A DNA stretch of 64,000 bases. Source: Actinacidiphila sp965342175. Lineage in GTDB: Bacteria; Actinomycetota; Actinomycetes; Streptomycetales; Streptomycetaceae. Shown here piece after piece: positions 52,776-61,963 of the stretch. A model generated the notes under the pieces. The model did no database searches. It saw only the letters and a program-made list of their open reading frames with translations, and was not told where the DNA came from. Where the stretch lies: assembly GCF_965342175.1 (NCBI RefSeq), contig NZ_CBDRBL010000017.1, positions 34,981-98,980 on the forward strand, read 5' to 3'. Both the position numbers and the translations under genes were made by a program. The number at the start of each line of letters is the position of its first letter. Positions within the stretch are counted from its first letter, which is position 1.

Positions 52776-53336
52776 TCAGGCCCGCGCCGCGGCGCGCAGG
52801 CGGCCGAACTCCTCCGCCATCGCCTGCGTCGACCAACCCGCGTTCAGGCCACTGGGGTTGGGCAGCACCCAGACGCGTGTCACACCGATCGTGCGGTCCT
52901 GGGGGCCGATCTTCGCGCGAGGCTCGGCGAAGGCGACGCGGTACGCCGTGACGCCCACGACCGCGAGCCAGCGCGGTGTGTACCGCTCCACGGTCGCCGT
53001 CAGCAGCCGTCCGCCCTCGATCAGTTCCGCGCGGGTCAGTTCGTCGGCGCGGGCGGTGGCCCGGGCGACGACATTGGTGATCCCCAGCCCGTACGTCAGG
53101 AGTCCGTCCTGCTCCGCCGGGTCGAGCCGGCGCGGGGTGAAGCCGGAGGCGTGCAGCACCGGCCAGAATCGATTGCCGGGGCGGGCGAAGTGCCGGCCGG
53201 TGGCTGCCGACAGCAACCCCGGGTTGATGCCGCAGAAGAGGACCCGCAGGCCGTCCGCGATCACGTCGGGGATGACGCGGTCGCGGGCGGCCTCCAGTTC
53301 GTCCTGGCTCGGGCGGGGCCGGCGGGCCGTGGTCAG
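52776..53336 (-). CDS. mug: G/U mismatch-specific DNA glycosylase (Mug type), likely CTG start
   Basis: The frame encodes VLFCGINPGLLSAATGRHFA, RPGNRFWPVLHASGFTPRR, YGLGITNVVARATA, WLAVVGVTAYRVAF and NPSGLNAGWS, the hallmark blocks of Mug/TDG glycosylases, which remove uracil or thymine from G mispairs. No ATG or GTG lies in a suitable place. The family N-terminus is reached at a CTG (53336) in a CTGA overlap with the purB stop, giving 186 residues. An internal GTG would cut off the first strand. Translation is probably coupled to purB. Confidence 0.85.
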   Translation of the reverse strand: MTTARRPRPSQDELEAARDRVIPDVIADGLRVLFCGINPGLLSAATGRHFARPGNRFWPVLHASGFTPRRLDPAEQDGLLTYGLGITNVVARATARADELTRAELIEGGRLLTATVERYTPRWLAVVGVTAYRVAFAEPRAKIGPQDRTIGVTRVWVLPNPSGLNAGWSTQAMAEEFGRLRAAARA

Positions 53337-54766
53337 AGGATGGCCCCGGGGGCGTAGGCGGCCGCCTGCGGGTAGCGGCCGGCGACCTCGCCGATCCGCC
53401 GCACTACCTCGGCGACCTGGTCCGCGGCCGCGCCGGTGAAGGACAGGCGGTCGGCCATGAGCGCGTCCAGCTGGGCGCGGTCGAGCGGGATGCGCTCGTC
53501 CTCGGCGAGCCGGTCCAGCAGCTCGTTGCGCTCGGCGCCCTTCTCCCGCATGGCGAGCGCGGAGGCGACCGCGTGCTCCTTGATGACCTCGTGCGCCAGC
53601 TCGCGGCCGACGCCGGCCCGCACCGAGCCCATCAGCACCTTGGTCGTGGCGAGGAACGGCAGGTAGCGGTCGAGTTCGCGGGCGACGACGGCCGGGAAGG
53701 CGCCGAACTCGTCGAGCACCGTCAGGAAGGTCTCCAGCAGGCCGTCGAAGGCGAAGAACGCGTCCGGCAGGGCCACCCGGCGCACCACGGAGCAGGAGAC
53801 GTCGCCCTCGTTCCACTGGTCGCCGGCCAGCTCGCCCACCATCGAGGCGTAGCCGCGCAGGATGACCGCCAGGCCGTTGACGCGCTCGCAGGAGCGGGTG
53901 TTCATCTTGTGCGGCATCGCCGAGGAGCCGACCTGGCCGGGCTTGAAGCCCTCCGTGACCAGCTCGTGGCCGGCCATCAGGCGGATCGTCTTGGCGAGTG
54001 AGGACGGGGCGGCGGCCAGCTGCACCAGCGCGGTGACGGCGTCGTAGTCCAGCGAGCGCGGGTAGACCTGGCCGACGGAGGTGAAGACCTCCGAGAAGCC
54101 GAGGTGCGCCGCGATCCGGCGCTCCAGCTCGGCGAGCTTGCCGGCGTCCCCGCCGAGCAGGTCGAGCATGTCCTGCGCGGTGCCGACCGGGCCCTTGATC
54201 CCGCGCAGCGGGTAGCGGCCGAGCAGGTCCTCGACCCGGGCGAAGGCGACCAGCAGCTCGTCGGCCGTGGTCGCGAAGCGCTTGCCGAGGGTCGTGGTCT
54301 GGGCCGCCACGTTGTGCGAGCGGCCGGCCATGACCAGCTCCGCGTGCTCGGCGGCGAGCCGGCCCAGCCGGGACAGGACGGCGACGGTGCGGTCGCGGAC
54401 GTGCTCCAGGGAGAGCCGGATCTGCAGCTGCTCGACGTTCTCGGTGAGGTCGCGCGAGGTCATCCCCTTGTGGACGTGCTCGTGCCCCGCGAGGGCGTTG
54501 AACTCCTCGATGCGCGCCTTGACGTCGTGCCGGGTGACCTTCTCCCGCTCGGCGATCGACGCCAGGTCGACCTGCTCCAGCACCCGCTCGTAGTCCGCGA
54601 CGGCCTGGTCGGGCACCTCGATGCCCAGGTCCTTCTGGGCCCGCAGCACGGCCAGCCACAGGCGGCGCTCCAGCACCACCTTCTGCTCGGGGGACCACAG
54701 GGTGGCGAGCTCCGCCGAGGCGTAGCGGCCGGCCAGGACGTTGGGGATGCGGGGCTTGGAAGTCAC
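53333..54766 (-). CDS. purB: Adenylosuccinate lyase
   Basis: The 477-residue fumarase-superfamily enzyme reads VTSKPRIPNVLAGRYAS at its start. It has GHEHVHKGMTSRDLTENVEQ, AGRSHNVAAQTTTLGKR and the signature SSAMPHKMNTRSCERV with the catalytic Ser. It makes AICAR and AMP in purine synthesis. The GTG at 54766 fits the family N-terminus, and a TAGACT box 8 nt upstream suggests a leaderless transcript. The stop overlaps the downstream mug-type gene. Confidence 0.95.
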   Translation of the reverse strand: MTSKPRIPNVLAGRYASAELATLWSPEQKVVLERRLWLAVLRAQKDLGIEVPDQAVADYERVLEQVDLASIAEREKVTRHDVKARIEEFNALAGHEHVHKGMTSRDLTENVEQLQIRLSLEHVRDRTVAVLSRLGRLAAEHAELVMAGRSHNVAAQTTTLGKRFATTADELLVAFARVEDLLGRYPLRGIKGPVGTAQDMLDLLGGDAGKLAELERRIAAHLGFSEVFTSVGQVYPRSLDYDAVTALVQLAAAPSSLAKTIRLMAGHELVTEGFKPGQVGSSAMPHKMNTRSCERVNGLAVILRGYASMVGELAGDQWNEGDVSCSVVRRVALPDAFFAFDGLLETFLTVLDEFGAFPAVVARELDRYLPFLATTKVLMGSVRAGVGRELAHEVIKEHAVASALAMREKGAERNELLDRLAEDERIPLDRAQLDALMADRLSFTGAAADQVAEVVRRIGEVAGRYPQAAAYAPGAIL

Positions 54767-54774
54767 GTAGCGAG

Positions 54775-54780
54775 AGTCTA
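54775..54780 (-). promoter_or_regulatory. -10 box for leaderless purB transcript
   Basis: TAGACT on the minus strand is separated from the GTG start by 8 nt and no RBS is present. Transcription probably begins at or beside the start codon. Confidence 0.5.
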
Positions 54781-54996
54781 CCTGCCGCCCATGGCGCGCG
54801 TTCACCTCCGCCCGCCTCCGTGAGGGCGGGGAAAGTCCAGGTCAGGTGCGGTGGGCGAGGGGTCGGCGGCGGCCTCCGCGGGGACCGGCGCGGTGCGGGA
54901 GCCGCGGCCTCCACCGGGCGAAGCGGTTTTGTCATCTTGTCGACTCGGCCCTGCGGGCGGCACCCTGGGTGACTTCCGACGGATCGGGGGGGCGTG

Positions 54997-55329
54997 ATGG
55001 CGGAGTTGCAGTGCCCGGGCTGCGGGTCGTCGCGGGTGGAGAAACTGACGCTGTTCGCGGCGAAGGTGACCGCGGACAGGCTGCGGCCGGAATGGGCGGA
55101 GCCCAGTGTGCCGACGCTGTCGCGCGGCGTGCCCCTGGCGTGTCTGGCGGTGGGGGTGGTGGTGCTCTTCTCGGGTGCGATCCTGCCGGGGCTCCTGGTG
55201 GCGCTGGCGGGCGCCGTGTGGCTGTCCCGGGTCAACGGGGCGATCCGTGCGGCCGAGGCGAAGCTCAAGGAACATCGCGAGAAGAGGATCTGCCTGAACT
55301 GCGAGAAGACGCTGCCGCCCTCGGCGTAG
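54997..55329 (+). CDS. Small zinc-ribbon membrane protein
   Basis: This 110-residue protein has an N-terminal CPGCG pair and a C-terminal CLNC pair, which could form one zinc site. They flank two hydrophobic segments (VPLACLAVGVVVLFSGAIL, PGLLVALAGAVWLS) and a charged helix. The start ATG follows GGGGGG; a GTG sits one codon earlier. Function unknown. Confidence 0.75.
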   Translation: MAELQCPGCGSSRVEKLTLFAAKVTADRLRPEWAEPSVPTLSRGVPLACLAVGVVVLFSGAILPGLLVALAGAVWLSRVNGAIRAAEAKLKEHREKRICLNCEKTLPPSA

Positions 55330-55406
55330 CCCGGACGCCGTGACGAAGCCGGTCGGGCGGGACCCTGCCCACGGGGGGCGCTCGCCCGGACACGGTGACG
55401 CCCCGC

Positions 55407-56177
55407 TCAGAGCTCGTACGGCACGAGCTCCGCGCGCTTGGGGGACAGGCCGTCGCCGGAGGAGCGTCCGGTGAGGCGGCGGCCGATCCAGGGGAGGAGG
55501 TGGCGGCGGGTGAAGCGCAGATCGGCGGCGCGGCGCGCGGGCCATGACAGCGGGACGGAGACGGGCAGCGCCTCGCTCCAGTCGAACTGCGGTGTGCGCC
55601 CGAGGGCCTGCCAGACCGCCTCGGCGACCCGGCGGTGGCCCTCGCCGTCGAGGTGCAGCCGGTCCTCCGCCCACAGGCGCGGGTCCCCCAGTACGGGGGC
55701 GCCGTAGAGGTCCACCAGGAGCGCGCCGTGCCGTGCCGCCAGATCGTCCAGGAAGCCGAACAGCTGCTCCATGCGGGGCAGGAAGCGCGTCGCCACCGGG
55801 CCGCGGCGGGCCGGGCTGCGCATCAGCACCAGCTGCCGGCAGGTCGGCGCCAGCCGCTCCACGGCCTCTTCCAGCAGCGCGCACACCCGTGCCACGTCGC
55901 ACGTGGGCCGCAGCACGTCGTTGAGCCCGCCGACCAGGGTGACCAGGTCGGCCTCCATGGAGGCCGCGGTCTCCACCTGCTCGTCCACGATCTGCTGGAT
56001 GAGCTTTCCGCGCACCGCGAGGTTCGCGTAGCGGAAGCCCGGCGCGTGGGCGGCGAGGCGTCCGGCCAGGAGGTCGGCCCACCCGCGGTACGAGCCGTCG
56101 GGCAGCGCGTCGGACATGCCTTCGGTGAAGGAGTCGCCGAGCGCGACGAAGCTGGTGTGGGTGGCGTTCATCTGCAT
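55407..56177 (-). CDS. SGNH/GDSL-type hydrolase
   Basis: This 256-residue hydrolase has VALGDSFTEGMSD (catalytic Ser), ANLAVRGKLI, TLVGGLNDVLRP and DRLHLDGEGHRRVA (Asp/His pair). No signal peptide is present, so it is cytoplasmic or released in another way. It should cleave an acyl or acetyl ester; the substrate is unknown. It is convergent with the zinc-ribbon gene. Confidence 0.9.
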   Translation of the reverse strand: MQMNATHTSFVALGDSFTEGMSDALPDGSYRGWADLLAGRLAAHAPGFRYANLAVRGKLIQQIVDEQVETAASMEADLVTLVGGLNDVLRPTCDVARVCALLEEAVERLAPTCRQLVLMRSPARRGPVATRFLPRMEQLFGFLDDLAARHGALLVDLYGAPVLGDPRLWAEDRLHLDGEGHRRVAEAVWQALGRTPQFDWSEALPVSVPLSWPARRAADLRFTRRHLLPWIGRRLTGRSSGDGLSPKRAELVPYEL

Positions 56178-56214
56178 GGCGCGCGTGATCCTACCGGCCC
56201 GGCGGAAGGCCGCC

Positions 56215-57240
56215 TCAACCGGCCGCGGCACGGCCCACGAGTTCCTTCAGCACGTCCTCCATGGTCACCAGACCGAGGCCGCGGCCCTGGTCGTCGACGA
56301 CGGCCGCCAGGTGTGCGCCGCTGGCCCGCATCGCGGCCAGGACGTCGTCCAGCGGGGTCGCCGCGCCGACCCTGGTGATCCGGCGCAGCGCGCCGCGCGG
56401 GAAGGGCTGGTCGTGGCGGCTGGGCCCGAGGGCCAGGGCGTCCTTCACATGGAGGTAGCCGAGGATGCGGCAGGCGTCGTCGGTCACCGGGAAGCGCGAG
56501 AAGCCGGACCGGGCGGCCAGGCGCTCCAGTCCCGCCGGGGTGACGCCGAGGCGGGCGGACACCACGCGGTCCCAGGGGACGACGACCGCGCGGACCGGCC
56601 GGCGGCCCAGTTCGAGAGCGTCCTGCAGGCGGACGGCGGCCCGCTCGTCCAGCAGCCCGGCCTGCCCCGCGTCGGTCACCATCCGGGCCAGCTCGTCGTC
56701 CGAGAAGACCGCCGCGACCTCGTCCTTCGGCTCGACCCGCAGCAGCTTCAGCAGCCCGTTCGCGAAGGCGTTCACCGCGAAGATCACCGGGCGCAGTGCC
56801 CGTGCCAGGGTCACCAGCGGGGGGCCGAGGAGCAGCGCCGTCCGCTCCGGAGCGGCGAGCGCGATGTTCTTGGGAACCATCTCGCCGAACAGCATGTGCG
56901 CGTACGTGGCCAGGGCCAGCGCGATCGCGAACGACAGGGCGTGGATCGCGCCCTGCGGCACGTGCAGGAGGTGGAACAGCGGCGCCAGCAGGTGCTCGAT
57001 GGCGGGCTCCGCCACGATGCCCAGCATGAGGGTGCACAGTGTGATGCCCAGCTGGGCGGCGGCCATCAGCGGCGAAAGGTGCTGCAGTCCCCACAGGACG
57101 TGCCGCGCGCCGCGCTCCCCGGCTTCCGCGCGCGGCTCGATCTGGCTGCGCCGGACGGAGATCATCGCGAACTCGGCGCCGACGAAGAAGGCGTTCGCCA
57201 CCAGGGTCAGGAAGCCGATGAACAGCTGCAGGAAGATCAT
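56215..57240 (-). CDS. CNNM/CorC-type membrane protein with CBS pair (second gene)
   Basis: The 341-residue protein has an N-terminal CNNM (DUF21) domain with several membrane helices (GFLTLVANAFFVGAEFAMIS, LGITLCTLMLGIV, YAHMLFGEMVPKNIAL). Two CBS domains follow (RVVSARLGVTPAGLERLAAR, SGFSRFPV, VVDDQGRGLGLVTMEDVLKE). It lacks the C-terminal CorC_HlyC domain present in its partner. The family is linked to Mg2+ or Na+ export. Its start overlaps the partner's stop. Confidence 0.92.
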   Translation of the reverse strand: MIFLQLFIGFLTLVANAFFVGAEFAMISVRRSQIEPRAEAGERGARHVLWGLQHLSPLMAAAQLGITLCTLMLGIVAEPAIEHLLAPLFHLLHVPQGAIHALSFAIALALATYAHMLFGEMVPKNIALAAPERTALLLGPPLVTLARALRPVIFAVNAFANGLLKLLRVEPKDEVAAVFSDDELARMVTDAGQAGLLDERAAVRLQDALELGRRPVRAVVVPWDRVVSARLGVTPAGLERLAARSGFSRFPVTDDACRILGYLHVKDALALGPSRHDQPFPRGALRRITRVGAATPLDDVLAAMRASGAHLAAVVDDQGRGLGLVTMEDVLKELVGRAAAG

Positions 57241-58607
57241 CGCGCACCCGCCGGCCCGCCGCCCGCGCCGGCCGCCGGCGACGCGAAGCCTTCCTGCGTG
57301 TGCGGCGCCGGGGAGATCAGCCGTACGTGCGCCGCGTGGTGGTGCGAGTCGTCGGTGACCTCGATCATCCAGCCGTCGACCTCGACGGTGTCGCCGGTGG
57401 CCGGGATCCGCCCGAGCCGCTGGGCGACCAGGCCGGCCAGCGTCTCGTAGGGGCCGTCCGCGACCCGCAGGCCGATCTCGGCGACCTGGTCGGTCCGCAC
57501 CGCCCCGTCGGCGTCGTAGACGCGGCGGCCGGTGCGGTCCTGGTGGAGGAAGGCCAGATCGGGGGTCTCCAGCGGGTCGTGTTCGTCGCGGACCTCGCCG
57601 ACGACCTCCTCCACGATGTCCTCCAGGGTGACGACGCCCGCCGTGCCGCCGTACTCGTCGATGACGACCGCCATGGTCATCGAGCCGGACAGGCGGTCCA
57701 GCAGCCGGTCGACGGGGAGCGACTCGGGCACCGGCACCGGCTCCCGCAGCAGCGGGGTGATCGGGTGGCCCTCGCGGCGTTCGTACGGCACGGCCAGGAC
57801 GTCCTTGATGTGGACGATGCCGATCACGTTGTCCAGGCCGCCGCGGTGGACGGGGAAACGGGACAGCCCCGTGGCACGGGTGATGTCGGCGACGTCCCGG
57901 CAGGTGGCGCCCTCCTCCAGGGCGACCACCTGGACGCGCGGGGTCATCACGTTCTCGGCCGTCAGCCCGGGCAGGCTCAGCGTCCGGACGAACAGCTCCG
58001 CGGTGTCGGCCTCCAGAGCGCCGGCCCGGGCGGAGTGCCGGGCGAGAGCGACCAGTTCCTCCGGGCTGCGGGCCGAGGCCAGCTCCTCGGCGGGTTCCAG
58101 ACCGAGCCGGTGCAGCACACGGTTGGCGGTGTTGTTCAGGTGGCGGATCAGCGGACCGAAGGCGGCGGTGAAGAGGGTCTGCGGCGCCGCGACGGCCTTG
58201 GCCACCGGCAGCGGACGGGAGATCGCCCAGTTCTTCGGCACGAGCTCGCCCACCACCATGAGCACCACCGTCGAGACGCCGGTGCCGATCACCAGCCCCA
58301 GCGACGCCGCCCCGGCGGCCGACATCCCGAGGGCGCGCAGCGGGCCGGCCAGCAGCTCGGCGATCGAGGCCTGCGCCAGCATGCCGATGACCAGTCCGGT
58401 GACGGTGATGCCGAGCTGGGCGCCCGACAGCTGCAGCGTCAGGCTGCGCACGGCCCGCAGCGCCGCCGGGGCGCCGCGCTCACCCGCCTGCTCGGCCCGC
58501 TGCAGATCGGTGCGCTCGACCGTGGTGAGGGAGAACTCCGCGGCGACGAAGACGGCGCAGGCCAGGGTCAACAGCAGGGCGACGGCCAGCAGCAGCACCT
58601 CGGTCAT
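57237..58607 (-). CDS. CNNM/CorC-type membrane protein with CBS and CorC domains (first gene)
   Basis: The 456-residue protein starts at the ATG at 58607. It has a CNNM domain (VALLLTLACAVFVAAEFSLT, LGITVTGLVIGML, VVGELVPKNWAIS), a CBS pair (NVMTPRVQVVALEEGA, GLSRFPVHRGG, GGTAGVVTLEDIVEEVVGE) and a C-terminal CorC_HlyC domain (PYETLAGLVAQRLGRIPATGD). It overlaps the second CNNM gene (ATGA). The pair probably forms a heteromeric ion transporter or regulator responding to ATP/AMP and Mg2+. Confidence 0.93.
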   Translation of the reverse strand: MTEVLLLAVALLLTLACAVFVAAEFSLTTVERTDLQRAEQAGERGAPAALRAVRSLTLQLSGAQLGITVTGLVIGMLAQASIAELLAGPLRALGMSAAGAASLGLVIGTGVSTVVLMVVGELVPKNWAISRPLPVAKAVAAPQTLFTAAFGPLIRHLNNTANRVLHRLGLEPAEELASARSPEELVALARHSARAGALEADTAELFVRTLSLPGLTAENVMTPRVQVVALEEGATCRDVADITRATGLSRFPVHRGGLDNVIGIVHIKDVLAVPYERREGHPITPLLREPVPVPESLPVDRLLDRLSGSMTMAVVIDEYGGTAGVVTLEDIVEEVVGEVRDEHDPLETPDLAFLHQDRTGRRVYDADGAVRTDQVAEIGLRVADGPYETLAGLVAQRLGRIPATGDTVEVDGWMIEVTDDSHHHAAHVRLISPAPHTQEGFASPAAGAGGGPAGAR

Positions 58608-58797
58608 CGCGGCACCTCGGTCGCATGAGCGGTCCGGCGCGGGGGGAGCGCGCGTCGGCCACGGGACCGCGGACGTGACGGACTCGCAGGGTCGTCCATA
58701 TGCCCATCGTAGGAAGCACTGGCACAGCGGACAGCCCGGAGACGGCCGCGCGGCGCGCCCCGCCGTCCCTGGGGCCGCGTTCGCCGGAGTGCCCGCG

Positions 58798-59244
58798 CTA
58801 CCCGGGGGTGCTGCCGAGCAGCTTGGTCCAGCGGCGCCAGTGGTGCTCGGGCGCGTATCCCGCCGCGCGCCATGCGTGGTGGGCGCGGGCGTTGTGCTCC
58901 AGCACCATGGCGTCACCGCGTCGGCCGCCCAGCGCGCTGAAGCGTTCCTCGGCCGCCGCGAGCAGGGCGCGGGCGACGCCCTGCCGGCGCCGCTCGGGGT
59001 GGACGGCCAGCCGGTACAGGTGGCAGCGCCAGCCGTCGAAGCCCGCGATGACCGTGCCGACCAGCCCGCCGCCGGCCTCGGCGAGCAGCAGGGCTTCGGG
59101 GTCGCGTGCGATCAGCCGCGCCACGCCGTCCGCGTCGTCGCTGATGCTGGTGCCCTCGGCGGCCGTCCGCCAGAAGCCCAGTACCCGTTCGGCGTCGGCC
59201 GGTACGGCGCTGCGAATCGCGAGATCGTTCGTGCGGTCAGCCAC
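58798..59244 (-). CDS. GNAT family acetyltransferase
   Basis: The 148-residue GNAT starts at GTG (VADRTNDLAIRSAVPADAER). Its acetyl-CoA motif is YRLAVHPERRRQGVARALLA, with HNARAHHAWRAAGY near the end. It is a small single-domain enzyme whose substrate is unknown. It stands alone between the CNNM pair and the exporter genes. Confidence 0.88.
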   Translation of the reverse strand: MADRTNDLAIRSAVPADAERVLGFWRTAAEGTSISDDADGVARLIARDPEALLLAEAGGGLVGTVIAGFDGWRCHLYRLAVHPERRRQGVARALLAAAEERFSALGGRRGDAMVLEHNARAHHAWRAAGYAPEHHWRRWTKLLGSTPG

Positions 59245-59386
59245 GCAGGCCTCCAGGGGGTGCGGCGAGCGAATCAGGGCTGCCCAGGTCCTCCGGCGGC
59301 TCCGCACGGCGCAGCTGCGCGGTCACCGGGCGAAGGCCCCGTCCGTCGGTCCACGACCTTCCCCGCCCGGGCGCCGATCATTCGGG

Positions 59387-61954
59387 TCATTCGTGGGCGA
59401 TCGCGGCAAGGACGTTCATCCGCGAGGCGCGCAGGGCCGGCAGCAGCGCCGCGACCAGGCCCACCACCACGGAGCCGGCGAGGACCGCCCCCACCGTCGT
59501 CCAGGGAACGGCGAAGGCCCGCAGGCCCTCCAGCGCCAGCACCTCGTGCGTCACCACGCCCCAGACCAGTCCCAGGGCGAGCCCCAGCACCGCGCCGAAG
59601 ACCGCGATCACCACGGACTCCAGCCGGATCATCCGGCGCAGTTGCCGTCGCGACAGACCGATGGCGCGGAGCAGGCCGATCTCACGCGTGCGCTCGATCA
59701 CCGACAGGGCGAGCGTGTTGACGACGCCCAGCACCGCGATGACGATCGCCAGCCCGAGCAGCGCGTACACCAGGTTCAGCAGCACGGAGATCTGGGTGCG
59801 CACCAGTTCCTTGTAGTCGGCCTGGTCACGGACCTCCACCTGCGGATAGGGCGCGAGGGCCCGCTCCAGTCCCGCCCGCAGCGCGGGTTTGCCGGTGCCG
59901 GGCGCGGCGTTCACGTACAGCGCCGCGTCCTGGCCGTGGGGCAGGAACCGCTCGGCGGTGGCCAGGCCCATGGTCAGGGTCGCGTCGTCGCCCAGCACGG
60001 TGCTCTGGCTGGTGGTCAGCGCGCGCAGCGTGAAGGCCGCGGAGCGGCCGTCGACGAAGCGCACGGGGATGCGGCTGCCCACGCGCAGCCCGTGCTGGGC
60101 GGCGTACGTCGCGGACAGCGAGAGGCTGTCGCGGGCCAGGGCGCGCGCCGTGTCGCCCGCGGCGTACTCCAGGTTGAGCGCGCGGTCCGCCCCGGGGCCG
60201 ATGGCCGTCCCCGTCAGCTTGGTCGTCCGGCCGTCGGGCAGCGTCACCAGGACGGAGACGTACCGCACCCGCACCACCTCCCCGGCGCCGCGCACCGCGC
60301 GCACCCGGTCGGTGATCTCCGGGGCGAACGGCGCGAAATGCGTGCCCTGCACGACATAGTCCGCGCCCAGGGCCCGGTCGATCTCCTGGTCGAAGGAGCT
60401 CGCCATCGACGTGCCGGCGACGGACATGCCGGTGACCAGCGCCAGCCCGATCATCAGCGCGCCGGCCGTGGCGCCCGTACGGCGCGGGTTGCGCAGCGCG
60501 TTGCGCTGGCTCAGCCGCCCCACCGGCCCGTACACATGGGGGAACGCCCCGCCGAGCACCCGGACCACCGGGCGCACCAGCAACGGGCCCACGACCACCG
60601 CCGCCGCCAGCGACAGCCCGATGCCCACCCCGAGGAAGGTCGCGGCGGCGCCGACGCTCCCGGCCGCCGCCGCGCCGCTCAGCGCCGCCGCGGCCACCAG
60701 GGTCGCGACCGCGCCGCCCACCGCCCGGTACCGCAGGCTCCGTCCGGGCCCGGCGGCCTCGGCGTCCGACAACGCGGCCATGGGGGAGACCAGGGACGCC
60801 CGCCGCGCCGGCAGGTAGGCCGCGACCAGCGTCACCAGCAGGCCGACGGTGAACGCCGCCACCGGCACGCGCAGCCGGACGGCCATCTCGGCGGCGTCGA
60901 TGTTCATCCCGAACACCCCGAGCAGACGGAAGAGGCCCGCCGCCAGCCCGACCCCGCAGACCAGGCCCAGGGCGGAGCCCACCGCCCCGAGAAGCACCGC
61001 CTCCACCAGAACCGACCGCCGCACCTGTGCGCGGTCAGCCCCGAGGGCGCGCAGCAGGCCGAGTTCCCGGGTGCGCTGGGCGATCAGCATCGAGTAGGTG
61101 TTGACGATCAGGAAGACCCCGGCCAGGACCGCCACCCCGGCGAAGCCCAGCATCACGTACTTGATCACGTCGAGAAGGGTCGCCAGGCTCTCCACCGCCG
61201 ACTTCGCCTGCTCGGCCTGGGTGGTGTAGGTGTAGCGCGGCCCCAGCGCGGCGGCGATCCGCTCCTTCAGCACCTCGTCGGTGACCCCGGGGGCGGCGTC
61301 GGCCTGCACCGACGTCGCGACACCCGTCCGGCCGAGCAGCAGAGACTGCGCGGTGGGAGTGTCGACGAACACCAGGGCGGCGCCCGGATTGGTCGTGGTG
61401 AACGTGGCGATCCCGACGATCCGCACGGAGAACGCGCCCGGCTGGGCCAGCACCCGCAGCCGGTCGCCGATCCTCAGGCCCCGCTTCTCGGCGGTGTCGG
61501 CGTCGATGACCGCCTCGTCGGGGCCGTGCGGCGCGTGACCGCTGGTCAGCCGGACCGGGCTGCGCGGATGGCCCGACCAGTCGGTGGCCGCGGTGAGGGC
61601 CCCGGTGGTCGGTTCCACCGGGCGGCCCCGGGCGTCGACGACGGTGGTGTTGTACACGGTGACGTCGACGCGCGCGTCCGCGACGCCCGGTACCGCTCTC
61701 ACCCGGTCCAGCAGGGACGCCGGCAGGGTGCGCACCTGCCCGGAGGCGAACTGCTGGTCCTCGCTGAAGGCTTCCGGGGGTCCCACCGTGACGTCGGCGG
61801 ACGTCGAGGCGAAGAGGCGGTCGAAGGTGCGGTTGACGGTGTCGGAGAAGATCATGCTGCCGGTGACGAACGCGACCGACAGCAGGACGGCGAGCGCGCT
61901 GAGCAGCAGCCGGCCCCTGTGGGCCAGGAAGCTGCGCAGCGTCGCCCGGAGCAT
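59387..61954 (-). CDS. MacB/FtsX-type ABC exporter permease
   Basis: This 855-residue protein has two FtsX modules. There is one helix at the N-terminus (HRGRLLLSALAVLLSVAFVT), a large extracytoplasmic domain, three helices around 265-380 (YVMLGFAGVAVLAGVFLIVN), then central helices, a second outer domain and three C-terminal helices (LGVVNTLALSVIERTREIGLLRAIGLSR). This layout is that of the 10-TM class of mechanotransmission ABC permeases. It follows the ATPase gene by 9 nt and works with it to export or release lipids, peptides or envelope proteins. Confidence 0.93.
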   Translation of the reverse strand: MLRATLRSFLAHRGRLLLSALAVLLSVAFVTGSMIFSDTVNRTFDRLFASTSADVTVGPPEAFSEDQQFASGQVRTLPASLLDRVRAVPGVADARVDVTVYNTTVVDARGRPVEPTTGALTAATDWSGHPRSPVRLTSGHAPHGPDEAVIDADTAEKRGLRIGDRLRVLAQPGAFSVRIVGIATFTTTNPGAALVFVDTPTAQSLLLGRTGVATSVQADAAPGVTDEVLKERIAAALGPRYTYTTQAEQAKSAVESLATLLDVIKYVMLGFAGVAVLAGVFLIVNTYSMLIAQRTRELGLLRALGADRAQVRRSVLVEAVLLGAVGSALGLVCGVGLAAGLFRLLGVFGMNIDAAEMAVRLRVPVAAFTVGLLVTLVAAYLPARRASLVSPMAALSDAEAAGPGRSLRYRAVGGAVATLVAAAALSGAAAAGSVGAAATFLGVGIGLSLAAAVVVGPLLVRPVVRVLGGAFPHVYGPVGRLSQRNALRNPRRTGATAGALMIGLALVTGMSVAGTSMASSFDQEIDRALGADYVVQGTHFAPFAPEITDRVRAVRGAGEVVRVRYVSVLVTLPDGRTTKLTGTAIGPGADRALNLEYAAGDTARALARDSLSLSATYAAQHGLRVGSRIPVRFVDGRSAAFTLRALTTSQSTVLGDDATLTMGLATAERFLPHGQDAALYVNAAPGTGKPALRAGLERALAPYPQVEVRDQADYKELVRTQISVLLNLVYALLGLAIVIAVLGVVNTLALSVIERTREIGLLRAIGLSRRQLRRMIRLESVVIAVFGAVLGLALGLVWGVVTHEVLALEGLRAFAVPWTTVGAVLAGSVVVGLVAALLPALRASRMNVLAAIAHE

Positions 61955-61963
61955 TTGCGGCCC

